Source of the DNA: a virus
DNA: 35,367 bases
Reading direction: 5' to 3' (one strand)
IMG/VR virus record: IMGVR_UViG_3300017917_001251
Span: 1 to 35,367 of that record
The position numbers were made by a program, and so were the translations under genes. Positions 24,809-32,157 of the stretch are shown in pieces (within the stretch, counting starts at the first letter, position 1; each line of letters starts with the position of its first letter). The notes beneath the pieces were generated by a model. It had not been told where the DNA came from, ran no database searches, and worked only from the letters and a program-made list of their open reading frames with translations.

Positions 24809-25891
24809 TTAGGCGCTAGCCTGCAAGATGTACTTGCCAAAACGTGAGTGGAACTCGTCAAAGTTCTTCAACTTGGTTGGGAGGAAGGGCAAGTCGTATG
24901 TGGTCAACGCAATACGAGCACCCATCACAGTCAACTCAGTCTCAAAGTTCTTCATCATGTAAGCCAGGAAGTTGTCTGCCATTTCATGGAACTCTTTTTG
25001 CTCCACTTTGTTTTCAACAGCGGCCTTGAGTTCGTAGCACATGCTAATAACCAACGAGTACATAGCACTGACTTCTTTGACTTGCAAGTCCTTGACCTTG
25101 CCCTTCAAGATGTCTTGTGGGTTTGGCATGCGGCTTGCAACCTTGCGGTGGCTCATAAACTTCACTGCCAAGCCTTCGCCAACAGTACCAGCAACCAAGT
25201 TGGTCAAAGTTTCGTCATCCACACCATCGCTCAACAGCTGGCTCACAAAGCTCCATGAGCGTGGTGTAGCAAAGGCTCGCGAACTTGACTTAGAATCAAA
25301 GTCGTACAAGTCTTGCTTGGCAAAGCTCAAGTAACCCACAACGTCTTTGTGGATCTTGTTCATCACAGCCCACTCTTGCCACGATGCAAAGTCCACCTTC
25401 ATCTCTTGGTGGATGAAGCGGTTTGCCAGCGGAGTTGGCATGCGATATGTAACACCTTTGTCGCTTTCACGGTTACCTGCGGCAACCATAACAACATTGT
25501 CAGGCAACACATACTTGCCCACACGACGGTTCAAAATCAGCTGATAAGCCGCGGACTGAACTGAAGCAGGAGCCGAGTTCATTTCGTCCAAGAACAACAC
25601 CACGATAGGGTATTGTGCCGCAGTTTCTGCATCGGGCAAGTCAATAGGAGGTGCATACTCCATGACATTCTTTTCTTTGTTATAGAAAGGAATACCACGA
25701 ATGTCTGTGGGCTCCATCTGACCCAAACGCAAGTCAATCATCAAGCCGCCAAGTTCTTTGGCAATGCCTTCAACGAGTTCACTCTTGCCGATACCGGGAG
25801 GACCCCACAAGAACAAGGGACGCTTGACGCGGAATGCTTCGAGCAGGGATTTGCGAGCTTGAAGCGCGGTGACTGTACGACTATCTGACAT
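24809..25891 (-). CDS. MoxR-family AAA+ ATPase
   Basis: 360 aa. Walker A GPPGIGKS (30-37), Walker B VVLFLDE (97-103), sensor 1 AAGN (137-140) and the TPLANRF arginine region (153-159) define a MoxR/RavA-type AAA+ ATPase. These act as chaperones with VWA-domain partners, here the protein at 22226-23536. AAGG eight bases before the ATG supports the start. It has its own promoter and terminator, so dosage is set separately from the partner. The target complex is unknown. Confidence 0.93.
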   Translation of the reverse strand: MSDSRTVTALQARKSLLEAFRVKRPLFLWGPPGIGKSELVEGIAKELGGLMIDLRLGQMEPTDIRGIPFYNKEKNVMEYAPPIDLPDAETAAQYPIVVLFLDEMNSAPASVQSAAYQLILNRRVGKYVLPDNVVMVAAGNRESDKGVTYRMPTPLANRFIHQEMKVDFASWQEWAVMNKIHKDVVGYLSFAKQDLYDFDSKSSSRAFATPRSWSFVSQLLSDGVDDETLTNLVAGTVGEGLAVKFMSHRKVASRMPNPQDILKGKVKDLQVKEVSAMYSLVISMCYELKAAVENKVEQKEFHEMADNFLAYMMKNFETELTVMGARIALTTYDLPFLPTKLKNFDEFHSRFGKYILQASA

Positions 25892-25939
25892 GGGCTGTGC
25901 CTTTCAAAAAAAAAAATAAAACTAACTAAACAAGTCTCT

Positions 25940-25968
25940 ATTATAACAGCAGTTGATTTTGTGGTCAA
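25940..25968 (-). promoter_or_regulatory. sigma70-type promoter for moxR
   Basis: TTGACC (25968-25963), 17 bp, TATAAT (25945-25940). The -35 box lies in AGTTGA-N8-TCAACT, an inverted repeat, and its TGA is the stop codon of the 49-aa gene. The 5' leader carries a run of A/T before AAGG. Confidence 0.88.
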
Positions 25969-26114
25969 CTGTTTGATGTTGCAAAAGGACTATTTTCTTC
26001 TACTTCATAGATCCAACTAACAGGAATCTCCAAAGCATAAGCAATATCCACAGGATCCTCGCCACGCTCAAGGCGCTCACGAATCATTGCATCTAGTTCA
26101 CTCATTTTACTCAT
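25965..26114 (-). CDS. 49-aa helix-turn-helix-like protein
   Basis: Begins MSKMSELDAMIRERLERGED, followed by PVDIAYALEIPVSWIYEVEE. The A-Y-A-L-x-I-P-x-S-W-I-Y segment matches a helix-turn-helix recognition pattern (DIAYALEIPVSWIYEV). AGGA six bases before the ATG and a consensus promoter support it. It could be a small DNA-binding regulator acting at nearby promoters. Confidence 0.72.
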   Translation of the reverse strand: MSKMSELDAMIRERLERGEDPVDIAYALEIPVSWIYEVEENSPFATSNS

Positions 26115-26143
26115 TGCAGTTCCTTTGCTGTCTAAGTGTTTCT

Positions 26144-26172
26144 ATTATAACAAAATGCTATTTTATGGCCAA
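26144..26172 (-). promoter_or_regulatory. sigma70-type promoter for 49-aa gene
   Basis: TTGGCC (26172-26167), 17 bp, TATAAT (26149-26144), directly after the preceding terminator. Confidence 0.8.
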
Positions 26173-26173
26173 G

Positions 26174-26198
26174 AAAAACCCTACGCATTGTAGGGTTT
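26174..26198 (-). terminator. rho-independent terminator
   Basis: On the - strand AAACCCTAC-AATGC-GTAGGGTTT with TTTTTC. It ends the phosphoesterase/phosphatase transcript. Confidence 0.85.
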
Positions 26199-26331
26199 AA
26201 AATGTAGTACTTCAGTATTACCGGTTACGAATCCGGTGCAAGCATTTGGTTCTTGCCGCTCGACGCTAGCGCCTCATTTCACCCGTCGGATACTTCAGTA
26301 TGTAAAACAGTGACCAAGGTGCAACGACACC
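26199..26331 (-). other. structured gene-free stretch
   Basis: Contains the short hairpins ACCGG/CCGGT, GCAAG/CTTGC and GGTG/CACC. Two copies of TACTTCAGTAT (26208-26218 and 26291-26301) each form a small palindrome, and the first is part of a GTAATACT-GA-AGTACTAC stem. No tRNA cloverleaf or open reading frame was found. It could be a small structured RNA or 3' UTR. Confidence 0.4.
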
Positions 26332-26937
26332 TTACATTGCAGGACCGTTGCCGTTCCTGAATCCTATTGTACCGCCTTCAGCTTCGATGCGCTTGTACAC
26401 ATCTTCTAATAAGATAGGACGAAAATCAGTTTGTTCCACGCATACGCAGTGGTAACGCACGTCGTTCTCTGTGCCATATAACACAGTGCCAGTCTTGGCA
26501 TCTACACCACGAGCCCGCTTCACACGAGTGGCGTGTAAGTGTCCGTGAATGTTGGTACCAAAGCGACCAATGCTGGCTTCATGCACAGGGATATGACTCA
26601 AGATCATTCCGTTTAACACATGGTATGCTCGTAACTCACGGAAGTACTGTCTGTACTCGTCGTCACGAAAGATATCATGGTTACCACGGATTAACACCTT
26701 GTCGCCGTTTAAGCGAGCTAACGTAGGTAATGCCTTGCGGTTGATAACTACGTCACCTAAGTGATAGACCTTGTCGTTAGGACGAACAGTGTCGTTCCAA
26801 CGACGGATCATTTCCTCATCCATCTCATCAGGATCATCCCAAGGGCGTAACTTCACCTCAGGGTCATCGGGGTGTGTAAAGCGACACACGCCGGCATGGC
26901 CAAAGTGTGTGTCACTGACTAAAAATGTTGCTGGCAT
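26332..26937 (-). CDS. calcineurin-like metallophosphoesterase
   Basis: 201 aa from the ATG at 26937, which forms TAATG with the previous stop and has AAGGAG seven bases upstream. The longer reading from 26979 is rejected. All metal-site blocks are present: DTHFGH (9-14), GDV (61-63), GNHD (85-88), SHIP (114-117) and HGHLH (131-135). The family hydrolyses phosphomono- or diesters with two metals. Coupled to the phosphatase-like gene, suggesting a shared role in nucleotide or phosphoprotein turnover. Substrate unknown. Confidence 0.92.
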   Translation of the reverse strand: MPATFLVSDTHFGHAGVCRFTHPDDPEVKLRPWDDPDEMDEEMIRRWNDTVRPNDKVYHLGDVVINRKALPTLARLNGDKVLIRGNHDIFRDDEYRQYFRELRAYHVLNGMILSHIPVHEASIGRFGTNIHGHLHATRVKRARGVDAKTGTVLYGTENDVRYHCVCVEQTDFRPILLEDVYKRIEAEGGTIGFRNGNGPAM

Positions 26938-27425
26938 TATATATCTCCTTCTCGGGTTTTGGGAATCACAAAACCCCAATCTGTTGTTTCACCATTGATG
27001 GTGTGTTTTTCGTTTTCATCGTAGGTCCAACCCAGGGCCTTCATCATTTTATGCTTGACCAGCAAGTTGGGACTGCGGAAAGATTCAGTGTCCCGGAAGC
27101 CCAGCATCACACCGACTTCGCATACTGCACCACTACGACAAACGCCTGCATGGCAGTGAACAATCACGTTCATGCGTTGTTCTTGTGCATGTTGCAACAG
27201 ACGAACAAGTTCTTGAGCCTGTGCATCTGTGATCTTTGCTTCGTCGGGAAAGCGGTCATCGCGCTCTGCATCCAAGAACTCAAACTGATGTGTTTCGCGG
27301 AACTGATACTTGGGCACAGGAAACTCGTATGCGGGATCCACAATTTGAATCAGCATGGAGTTAAAACCAGGGTCAATATGAAACCCTTGGCGTATGTCGC
27401 TCATGCTAACATTTTGAATCCACAT
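26937..27425 (-). CDS. dual-specificity/tyrosine phosphatase-like protein
   Basis: 162 aa. The P-loop HCHAGVCRSG (90-99) is the HCx5R signature, with nucleophile C91 and phosphate-binding R97. Acidic residues near 53-57 could be the general acid. The family dephosphorylates phosphotyrosine/serine or small phosphates. Preceded by AAAGGAG in a hairpin context that may limit translation from read-through mRNA. Confidence 0.9.
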   Translation of the reverse strand: MWIQNVSMSDIRQGFHIDPGFNSMLIQIVDPAYEFPVPKYQFRETHQFEFLDAERDDRFPDEAKITDAQAQELVRLLQHAQEQRMNVIVHCHAGVCRSGAVCEVGVMLGFRDTESFRSPNLLVKHKMMKALGWTYDENEKHTINGETTDWGFVIPKTREGDI

Positions 27426-27429
27426 AGAA

Positions 27430-27470
27430 AAATCTCCTTTAATGCGTTATTATAGCACTAAAGGAGATTT
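27430..27470. repeat. perfect 12-bp inverted repeat around promoter and ribosome-binding site
   Basis: AAATCTCCTTTA (27430-27441) and TAAAGGAGATTT (27459-27470) with a 17-bp spacer. On the - strand the downstream arm contains the AAAGGAG ribosome-binding site of the phosphatase gene, and the -10 box lies in the spacer. Confidence 0.85.
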
Positions 27471-27477
27471 TGGTCAA
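27449..27477 (-). promoter_or_regulatory. sigma70-type promoter for phosphatase gene
   Basis: TTGACC (27477-27472), 17 bp, TATAAT (27454-27449). Shares TGGTTGACCAAAA with the 24101 promoter. Confidence 0.88.
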
Positions 27478-27482
27478 CCAGT

Positions 27483-28769
27483 TTAGTACCGGTAAGTTTC
27501 GGGTTTGTAAGGACCGTCAACTGTAACACTAATGTATGCCGCTTGTTTAGGCGTTAGTGCTGTGAGTTCTGCACCAATCTGCTCCAAGTGCAGTCGTGCA
27601 ACCTTTTCATCTAGATGCTTGGGCAACAAATACAATTTGCCTGCTTCATAGCGATCGGTATTGTTGTACAAATCAATCTGTGCCATGACTTGGTTAGTAA
27701 AACTGTTTGACATCACATAGCTAGGGTGCCCAGTGGCACAACCTAAGTTAACCAGTCGACCTTCGGCCAACAAGATAATGCGCTTGCCGCTTGGGAAGAT
27801 GATGTGATCCACTTGTGGCTTGATGTTTTCCCATACACAGTCCTTGATGCCAGCAACGTCAATCTCTGTATCAAAGTGACCAATGTTACAAACGATAGCA
27901 TTGTTCTTCATTGCATCCATGTGCTTGCGGGTGATAACATCAACGTTGCCTGTGGCAGTTACAAAGATGTCGCACCTGTCTGCGGCATAGTCCATTGTGA
28001 CAACACGGAAGCCTTCCATGGCAGCTTGCAAAGCACAGATAGGATCAACTTCTGTTACCCAGACTTGTGCGCTGAGTGCTCGCAATGCCTGAGCACTTCC
28101 TTTGCCCACGTCTCCATAGCCAGCTACCACAGCAACCTTGCCTGCAATCATAACGTCTGTGGCACGTTTGATAGCATCCACTAAACTTTCGCGGCAACCA
28201 TACAAGTTGTCAAACTTCGACTTGGTCACACTGTCGTTTACGTTGATAGCAGGCATCCGCAGTGTGCCAGCGGCAATGCGTTCCAACAACTTGTGAATAC
28301 CTGTTGTGGTTTCTTCTGTAACACCTTTGATACCCGGAATGAGTTCAGGATGCCGGTCATGGATGTAACCAGTCAAGTCATGTCCGTCATCCAAGATCAT
28401 GTTGGGTGTCCAGCCATCTGGTCCACGAACTGTTTGTTCAATGCACCACCAGTATTCTTCTTCTGTTTCGCCTTTCCAAGCAAACACAGGAATACCTCGC
28501 ACAGCAAGAGCAGCCGCGGCTTGGTCTTGTGTTGAAAAGATATTGCATGAACTCCAACGCACACTGGCACCAAGTTCAATCAAGGTTTCGATTAGCACTG
28601 CCGTTTGAATGGTCATGTGCAAACTGCCCACAATACGTGCGCCTGCAAGAGGTTTTTGTCCAGCGTATTCACGGCGAATTGCCATTAGGCCTGGCATTTC
28701 GTGCTCGGCAATGGCAATCTCTTTGCGGCCCCAGTCTGCGAGGCCGATGTCTTTAATTTTGTAGTCCAT
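27483..28769 (-). CDS. ahcY: S-adenosylhomocysteinase
   Basis: 428 aa, the length of the shorter form of the family. It splits S-adenosylhomocysteine, the by-product and inhibitor of methyltransferases, into adenosine and homocysteine. Landmarks: HMTIQTAVL at 51, [11 protein letters not shown] with K183 and D187, the NAD site GYGDVGKG (217-224), and the C-terminal KPETYRY with K422 and Y426. The enzyme appears intact. It starts three bases after the rpoZ stop with no Shine-Dalgarno site, so translation probably depends on coupling. Confidence 0.97.
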   Translation of the reverse strand: MDYKIKDIGLADWGRKEIAIAEHEMPGLMAIRREYAGQKPLAGARIVGSLHMTIQTAVLIETLIELGASVRWSSCNIFSTQDQAAAALAVRGIPVFAWKGETEEEYWWCIEQTVRGPDGWTPNMILDDGHDLTGYIHDRHPELIPGIKGVTEETTTGIHKLLERIAAGTLRMPAINVNDSVTKSKFDNLYGCRESLVDAIKRATDVMIAGKVAVVAGYGDVGKGSAQALRALSAQVWVTEVDPICALQAAMEGFRVVTMDYAADRCDIFVTATGNVDVITRKHMDAMKNNAIVCNIGHFDTEIDVAGIKDCVWENIKPQVDHIIFPSGKRIILLAEGRLVNLGCATGHPSYVMSNSFTNQVMAQIDLYNNTDRYEAGKLYLLPKHLDEKVARLHLEQIGAELTALTPKQAAYISVTVDGPYKPETYRY

Positions 28770-28772
28770 TTA

Positions 28773-29042
28773 TTATTTGTAGTTACGTGTTCGACGTCGA
28801 GGTTCAACGTCTAAGTTCTTAGTTAGGTACTCACGCCCAACCTTACCGAACTCAATTTCCTTCAATGTAGTTAGCACATGTCCGTGCTTGCTTTCGATTT
28901 TTGGAAGATCGCCACGAGCAAGCTCACGGCAACGTCTTGCGGCAATTAACACTAGATCATATCGATTGCCAACCTGTGCTACTGCATCCTCGCTAGTAAG
29001 ACCCAGAGTTGCGGCGTATTCAAGTTCTTGTTGCTTATTCAT
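28773..29042 (-). CDS. rpoZ: RNA polymerase omega subunit homologue
   Basis: 89 aa from the ATG at 29042 (MNKQQELEY), chosen because AGGA lies five bases upstream; the ATG at 29045 is too close. Residues about 17-70 match omega closely: [20 protein letters not shown], then ARRCREL and [11 protein letters not shown] (E. coli GNRFDLVLVAARRARQM and IALREIEEG). Omega helps assemble and tune RNA polymerase and contacts ppGpp. A phage copy could replace or compete with host omega. It overlaps the upstream gene by 8 bp and precedes ahcY by 3 bp. Confidence 0.9.
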   Translation of the reverse strand: MNKQQELEYAATLGLTSEDAVAQVGNRYDLVLIAARRCRELARGDLPKIESKHGHVLTTLKEIEFGKVGREYLTKNLDVEPRRRTRNYK

Positions 29043-29340
29043 CATCTTCCTTTGTTGTTAAACCGTTTGAATGTCTATCTGTTTTTTGATCCAAATCTTG
29101 GAACAATCGCTTTTCTTGCGCTGTGAGCTTGTCTTTGTGAGTCTTGCGTGGATTGCCACACAAGAAACAATGCGGATTGCCGCAGTCCATGGCATGATGT
29201 TTTGCCAGTCGATGTGGTTGTTTAATGTTTTGTTGATTAAACGTACCATGTGATTTGGCAATTTTTACTTGCCGGGCAATAGCCACGTCAGTTTTGTGAC
29301 GTCGACGTGAGTTGATGTATTTTGCTAAATCGTTGCTCAT
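29035..29340 (-). CDS. small basic Cys-rich protein, possible zinc ribbon
   Basis: 101 aa. Very basic N-terminus ([20 protein letters not shown]) and a central Cys cluster [17 protein letters not shown]. It has three Cys plus nearby His, a pattern that could bind zinc. A nucleic acid-binding role is plausible. The promoter ends so close to the ATG that the mRNA would start at the start codon; AAAGGTGAT lies further upstream for read-through mRNA. Directly coupled to rpoZ, hinting at a transcription-related function. Confidence 0.8.
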   Translation of the reverse strand: MSNDLAKYINSRRRHKTDVAIARQVKIAKSHGTFNQQNIKQPHRLAKHHAMDCGNPHCFLCGNPRKTHKDKLTAQEKRLFQDLDQKTDRHSNGLTTKEDDE

Positions 29341-29345
29341 GCTGT

Positions 29346-29374
29346 ATTATATCACCTTTGCATTAATGTGTCAA
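29346..29374 (-). promoter_or_regulatory. consensus sigma70 promoter, leaderless type
   Basis: TTGACA (29374-29369), 17 bp, TATAAT (29351-29346). The A of the ATG is only 6 bases after TATAAT. The promoter overlaps the end of the amidotransferase-like gene. Confidence 0.9.
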
Positions 29375-30008
29375 CAAAATTCAGCAGTAATTGGTGATGT
29401 GCGCCACCATGATATCGGTTACGCATCCAACTGTGTTGTTGATACCAAAACGGCTCACTTTCGGGATGACATCCAATTACGCCAACTCGATTTTGGATAA
29501 CAGCCATTGGATCACCATTGGCATAGGTTGCCACAGTGTCAAAATTACTGGGATCTCCAGCAATGGCACAACCATCATAAAAATACATTTTTTCAGGGCG
29601 CCCTAACCAAGTTACATCTATTGCTTTTGGATGTGGACGTCGGGTATCAGTGTTGGGTCGTGTAATGTATTGCACTGCATCAGCATTTTGCAGCAGATTG
29701 AAATACTCACGTCCAGCCCAGTACGCACCCATGCAGATACCAAGATATCTGCCACCACGACGAATGTACTCAGTAATAAATTTAGTTTTTTTACGGTCTC
29801 GAAAGAATCTATGGTAGCTCTCACTATCGCCCACACCTCCGGGAAACATAACCATGTCTACATCGTCCAGTGTGTCGCCTTCGCATTGACCTTCGTTGAA
29901 CAATTTAAACTGGTAGTAAGGCGACAAAGCCCCGATTACTCCGTTACAACATTGTAAGCTACAATGCGGATGTCGAGTAAACAGGGCCAGTTTTGGTCGA
30001 TAGTGCAT
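29352..30008 (-). CDS. class I glutamine amidotransferase-like protein (BPL_N type)
   Basis: 218 aa. The glutamine amidotransferase-like fold is shown by MVMFPGGVGD, the nucleophile elbow LGICMGAYW (C92) and GCHPESE (H181, E183). The arrangement matches the BPL_N family found at the N-terminus of some biotin-protein ligases and as stand-alone proteins; the ligase part is absent. No Shine-Dalgarno site is seen. Substrate unknown; it may be a hydrolase or amidase rather than a glutaminase. Confidence 0.82.
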   Translation of the reverse strand: MHYRPKLALFTRHPHCSLQCCNGVIGALSPYYQFKLFNEGQCEGDTLDDVDMVMFPGGVGDSESYHRFFRDRKKTKFITEYIRRGGRYLGICMGAYWAGREYFNLLQNADAVQYITRPNTDTRRPHPKAIDVTWLGRPEKMYFYDGCAIAGDPSNFDTVATYANGDPMAVIQNRVGVIGCHPESEPFWYQQHSWMRNRYHGGAHHQLLLNFVDTLMQR

Positions 30009-30022
30009 TGACTATTTAACCG

Positions 30023-30051
30023 AAATAAAAATGCTGGTTACGAGTTCCAGC
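30023..30051 (-). terminator. terminator after pstS-linked small gene
   Basis: On the - strand GCTGG-AACTCGTAA-CCAGC followed by ATTTTTATTT. A second hairpin (GGCAC/GTGCC) precedes it. Confidence 0.65.
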
Positions 30052-30073
30052 GGCACCCAATCTTGTGCCCGGT

Positions 30074-30271
30074 TTATATTGTGTATTGCTGTTGAATTGT
30101 TTTGACAATTTGTTCCACTTGGTCTTCGCTATACATAGCGACATTTGACCAAACTTCTTGTTCGGGCCCTCTGTGCCACAATGCAATTACATCATAGGTC
30201 CCGGCTAAGTAACCATCTATATTACTTTTACGAGTCCATCCAATGGGTTTAAATTGTTCTCTAATAGACAT
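30074..30271 (-). CDS. small unknown protein, 65 aa
   Basis: Starts at 30271 (MSIREQFKPIGW), forming TAATG with the pstS stop. The longer ATG at 30289 lies inside pstS and is rejected. Contains an aromatic central sheet (YLAGTYDVIALWHRGPEQEV) and an amphipathic C-terminal helix. Function unknown. Confidence 0.72.
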   Translation of the reverse strand: MSIREQFKPIGWTRKSNIDGYLAGTYDVIALWHRGPEQEVWSNVAMYSEDQVEQIVKTIQQQYTI

Positions 30272-31275
30272 TATTTTATTTGACTCCAAACACGATCACG
30301 TATTTGCTTGGTAAGACTGTCGGGCAAATGCACGTAGTCAAGCTCTTCACTCATCTTACGTCCGTTCTTAAATGCCCAGTCAAAGAACTTCAACACAGCT
30401 TGGCTTTGTTCTTTGTTGTCGGGATTCTTGTACATGATGATGAAGCTAGCTGAACTTACCGGCCATGCGTTGGCGTTCTTTTGATCTACAATACTCACCC
30501 CCATGCCTGGTACTGAGAACCAATCGGCACCATCAGCTGCGGCAGCAAATGTTAGATCATCTGGGCTAACGTACTTGCCTGCTTTGTTTTGTAACTGTAG
30601 GAATGTCATGTTGTTTTTCTTTACATAAGCATACTCAACATAACCGATACTACCTTTGATTCTGTTGACGTTGGCAGCAACACCTTCATTGCCTTTGCCA
30701 CCTACTGAACTGGCAGCTGGCCACTTCACAGCGGCACCTTTACCTACTCGGTCGTTAAACTCTTTGCTGACTGTGCTTAGGTAGTCTGTCCAGTTGAATG
30801 TTGTTCCTGACCCGTCTGCACGATGTACTACAGTGATGGCTTCATCTGGTAGTTTCTTGCCTGGGTTTAATGCAACTAGTTTTGGATCATTCCACTTGAC
30901 AATGTTGCCCAAGAATACATCTGCCATAACAATGCCTGTGATCTTTAGTTCACCTGGCTTGAAGCCATCCAAGTTCACCACAGGTACAGTACCACCGATG
31001 ATTGCTGGAAATTGTACCTGGCTATTTTTGTCTAAGTTTTCACCCGACACTGGTGCATCACTAGCACCAAACGCCACTGTTTTGTTGTTGATCTGACGGA
31101 TTCCACCAGAACTACCGATTGATTGATAGTTGAGGCCGACTCCAGTTTCTCGTTTGTAGGCTTCGGCCCACTTAGCATAGATTGGATATGGAAAAGTGGC
31201 ACCAGCACCTGTGATGTCTGCTGAATGTGCCACTAGTGTGATTGAGGCTAACAATGTAGCAATGATTTTTTTCAC
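30271..31275 (-). CDS. pstS: periplasmic phosphate-binding protein
   Basis: 334 aa with a GTG start; AAAGGAG lies six bases upstream. The signal peptide ends at about AHSA|D (residue 18/19). Phosphate-site landmarks: GAGATFPYPIY (23-33), SGGIRQI (56-62), FGASDAP (69-75) and HRADGSGTTFNWTDYLS (151-167). Bacterial pstS works with PstCAB to import phosphate; no transporter genes are here, so it would feed the host's Pst system. Phosphate-binding proteins are known auxiliary genes of aquatic phages, and this one has a Pho-box-like promoter. Confidence 0.96.
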   Translation of the reverse strand: MKKIIATLLASITLVAHSADITGAGATFPYPIYAKWAEAYKRETGVGLNYQSIGSSGGIRQINNKTVAFGASDAPVSGENLDKNSQVQFPAIIGGTVPVVNLDGFKPGELKITGIVMADVFLGNIVKWNDPKLVALNPGKKLPDEAITVVHRADGSGTTFNWTDYLSTVSKEFNDRVGKGAAVKWPAASSVGGKGNEGVAANVNRIKGSIGYVEYAYVKKNNMTFLQLQNKAGKYVSPDDLTFAAAADGADWFSVPGMGVSIVDQKNANAWPVSSASFIIMYKNPDNKEQSQAVLKFFDWAFKNGRKMSEELDYVHLPDSLTKQIRDRVWSQIK

Positions 31276-31299
31276 AAAAGTCTCCTTTGGTTAGAAACT

Positions 31300-31334
31300 T
31301 ATTTAGGCCAAATCATGTTACAGTTTTGTTACAA
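31300..31334 (-). promoter_or_regulatory. Pho-box-like promoter of pstS
   Basis: On the - strand TTGTAAC-AAAA-CTGTAAC-AT (31334-31315) repeats an 11-bp unit like the PhoB box (CTGTCAT-N4-CTGTCAC); I count 15 of 20 matches. TAAATA (31305-31300) lies nine bases downstream as a -10 box, and no -35 box is seen, as is usual for PhoB-activated promoters. Confidence 0.75.
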
Positions 31335-31336
31335 AC

Positions 31337-31501
31337 TCATGCAACTGCAACAATGCTGCCAACCACAATAACTGCCAGCGCAGACATGATAAACACAAAC
31401 AGTCGATCGCGTTCTTTTTGCATATCCGACGGTTTAGGATCAGAAAGAGCCTGCTCACGACGACGACGTTTCATTATGCTTTGAATCAACACTGGTTTCA
31501 T
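31337..31501 (-). CDS. 54-aa single-helix membrane protein
   Basis: Starts at 31501 (MKPVLIQSIM), overlapping the terC stop by ATGA. The longer reading to 31564 is rejected. Arg-rich N-terminal part (KRRRREQAL) and one hydrophobic helix at the C-terminus (LFVFIMSALAVIVVGSIVAV). By the positive-inside rule the N-terminus is cytoplasmic. Possibly an accessory of TerC. Confidence 0.72.
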   Translation of the reverse strand: MKPVLIQSIMKRRRREQALSDPKPSDMQKERDRLFVFIMSALAVIVVGSIVAVA

Positions 31502-32157
31502 TTTGGCCCCTTTATACGTGCTCTGTAATATTGTTTGGCAGTGAGTACTATGCCTGCTACCCAAGGCAATGTGTGTTCTATAACATCATGCAATGGGTCA
31601 ATGTGATTGCCTATCACAGGCTCTTTGAGCATCATCTGCACTGCCACAACAAACAGCACAAAGCTACCAACAAACACAGAGTCTGGATAACGTTCTAATA
31701 GTTTGGCAATCACTGTACTACCAAACAAGATGATTGGTACAGAAATCAACAAACCTATAACCACCATCGCAAAGTCACCATTGGCTGCGGCTGCGATACC
31801 TAAGGCATTGTCAATACCCATCACAGCGTCGACTACCACAATAGTTGTGATTGCACTCCAGAACGTGTCTTTGGCAGTGATCTCATGATCACCATTTTGA
31901 AATGCCAGCTTCCATGCAATGTAAATCAATGCCAGGCCGCCGATGAACCTCAAGCCTGGAATCAACAGCAAGTATGTCAATGCAGCCACAGATATAAATC
32001 GCACTGCCACAGCACCAAACGTGCCCCAGAAGATTGCTCGACGCTTCAAGTGTTCGGGCAAGCGATTTGCTGCCATGCCTATGACAAGAGCATTGTCTCC
32101 AGCTAACACGATGTCTATTAACACAATGGCCAACAAGGCCCAAATAGTTTCTAACAT
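31498..32157 (-). CDS. TerC family membrane protein
   Basis: 219 aa with about seven hydrophobic helices. Two TerC hallmarks, DIVLAGDNALVIG (15-27) and DAVMGIDNALGI (110-121), carry the paired acidic residues that define the family. TerC proteins act in tellurite resistance, and some in metal (manganese) export. The gene starts right after the aldolase stop (no gap). In a phage it could guard metal balance or assist secreted-protein metalation; that is speculative. Confidence 0.92.
   Translation of the reverse strand: MLETIWALLAIVLIDIVLAGDNALVIGMAANRLPEHLKRRAIFWGTFGAVAVRFISVAALTYLLLIPGLRFIGGLALIYIAWKLAFQNGDHEITAKDTFWSAITTIVVVDAVMGIDNALGIAAAANGDFAMVVIGLLISVPIILFGSTVIAKLLERYPDSVFVGSFVLFVVAVQMMLKEPVIGNHIDPLHDVIEHTLPWVAGIVLTAKQYYRARIKGPK

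Noticed and set aside
26221-26240. tRNA T-arm-like hairpin (CCGGTTACGAATCCGG)
   Set aside because: The loop has an extra base and there is no matching acceptor stem, D-arm or anticodon arm on either strand.
30033-30051. Second T-arm-like hairpin (GCTGGTTACGAGTTCCAGC)
   Set aside because: Two extra loop bases, no cloverleaf around it, and a T-run on the - strand; it is better read as a terminator.
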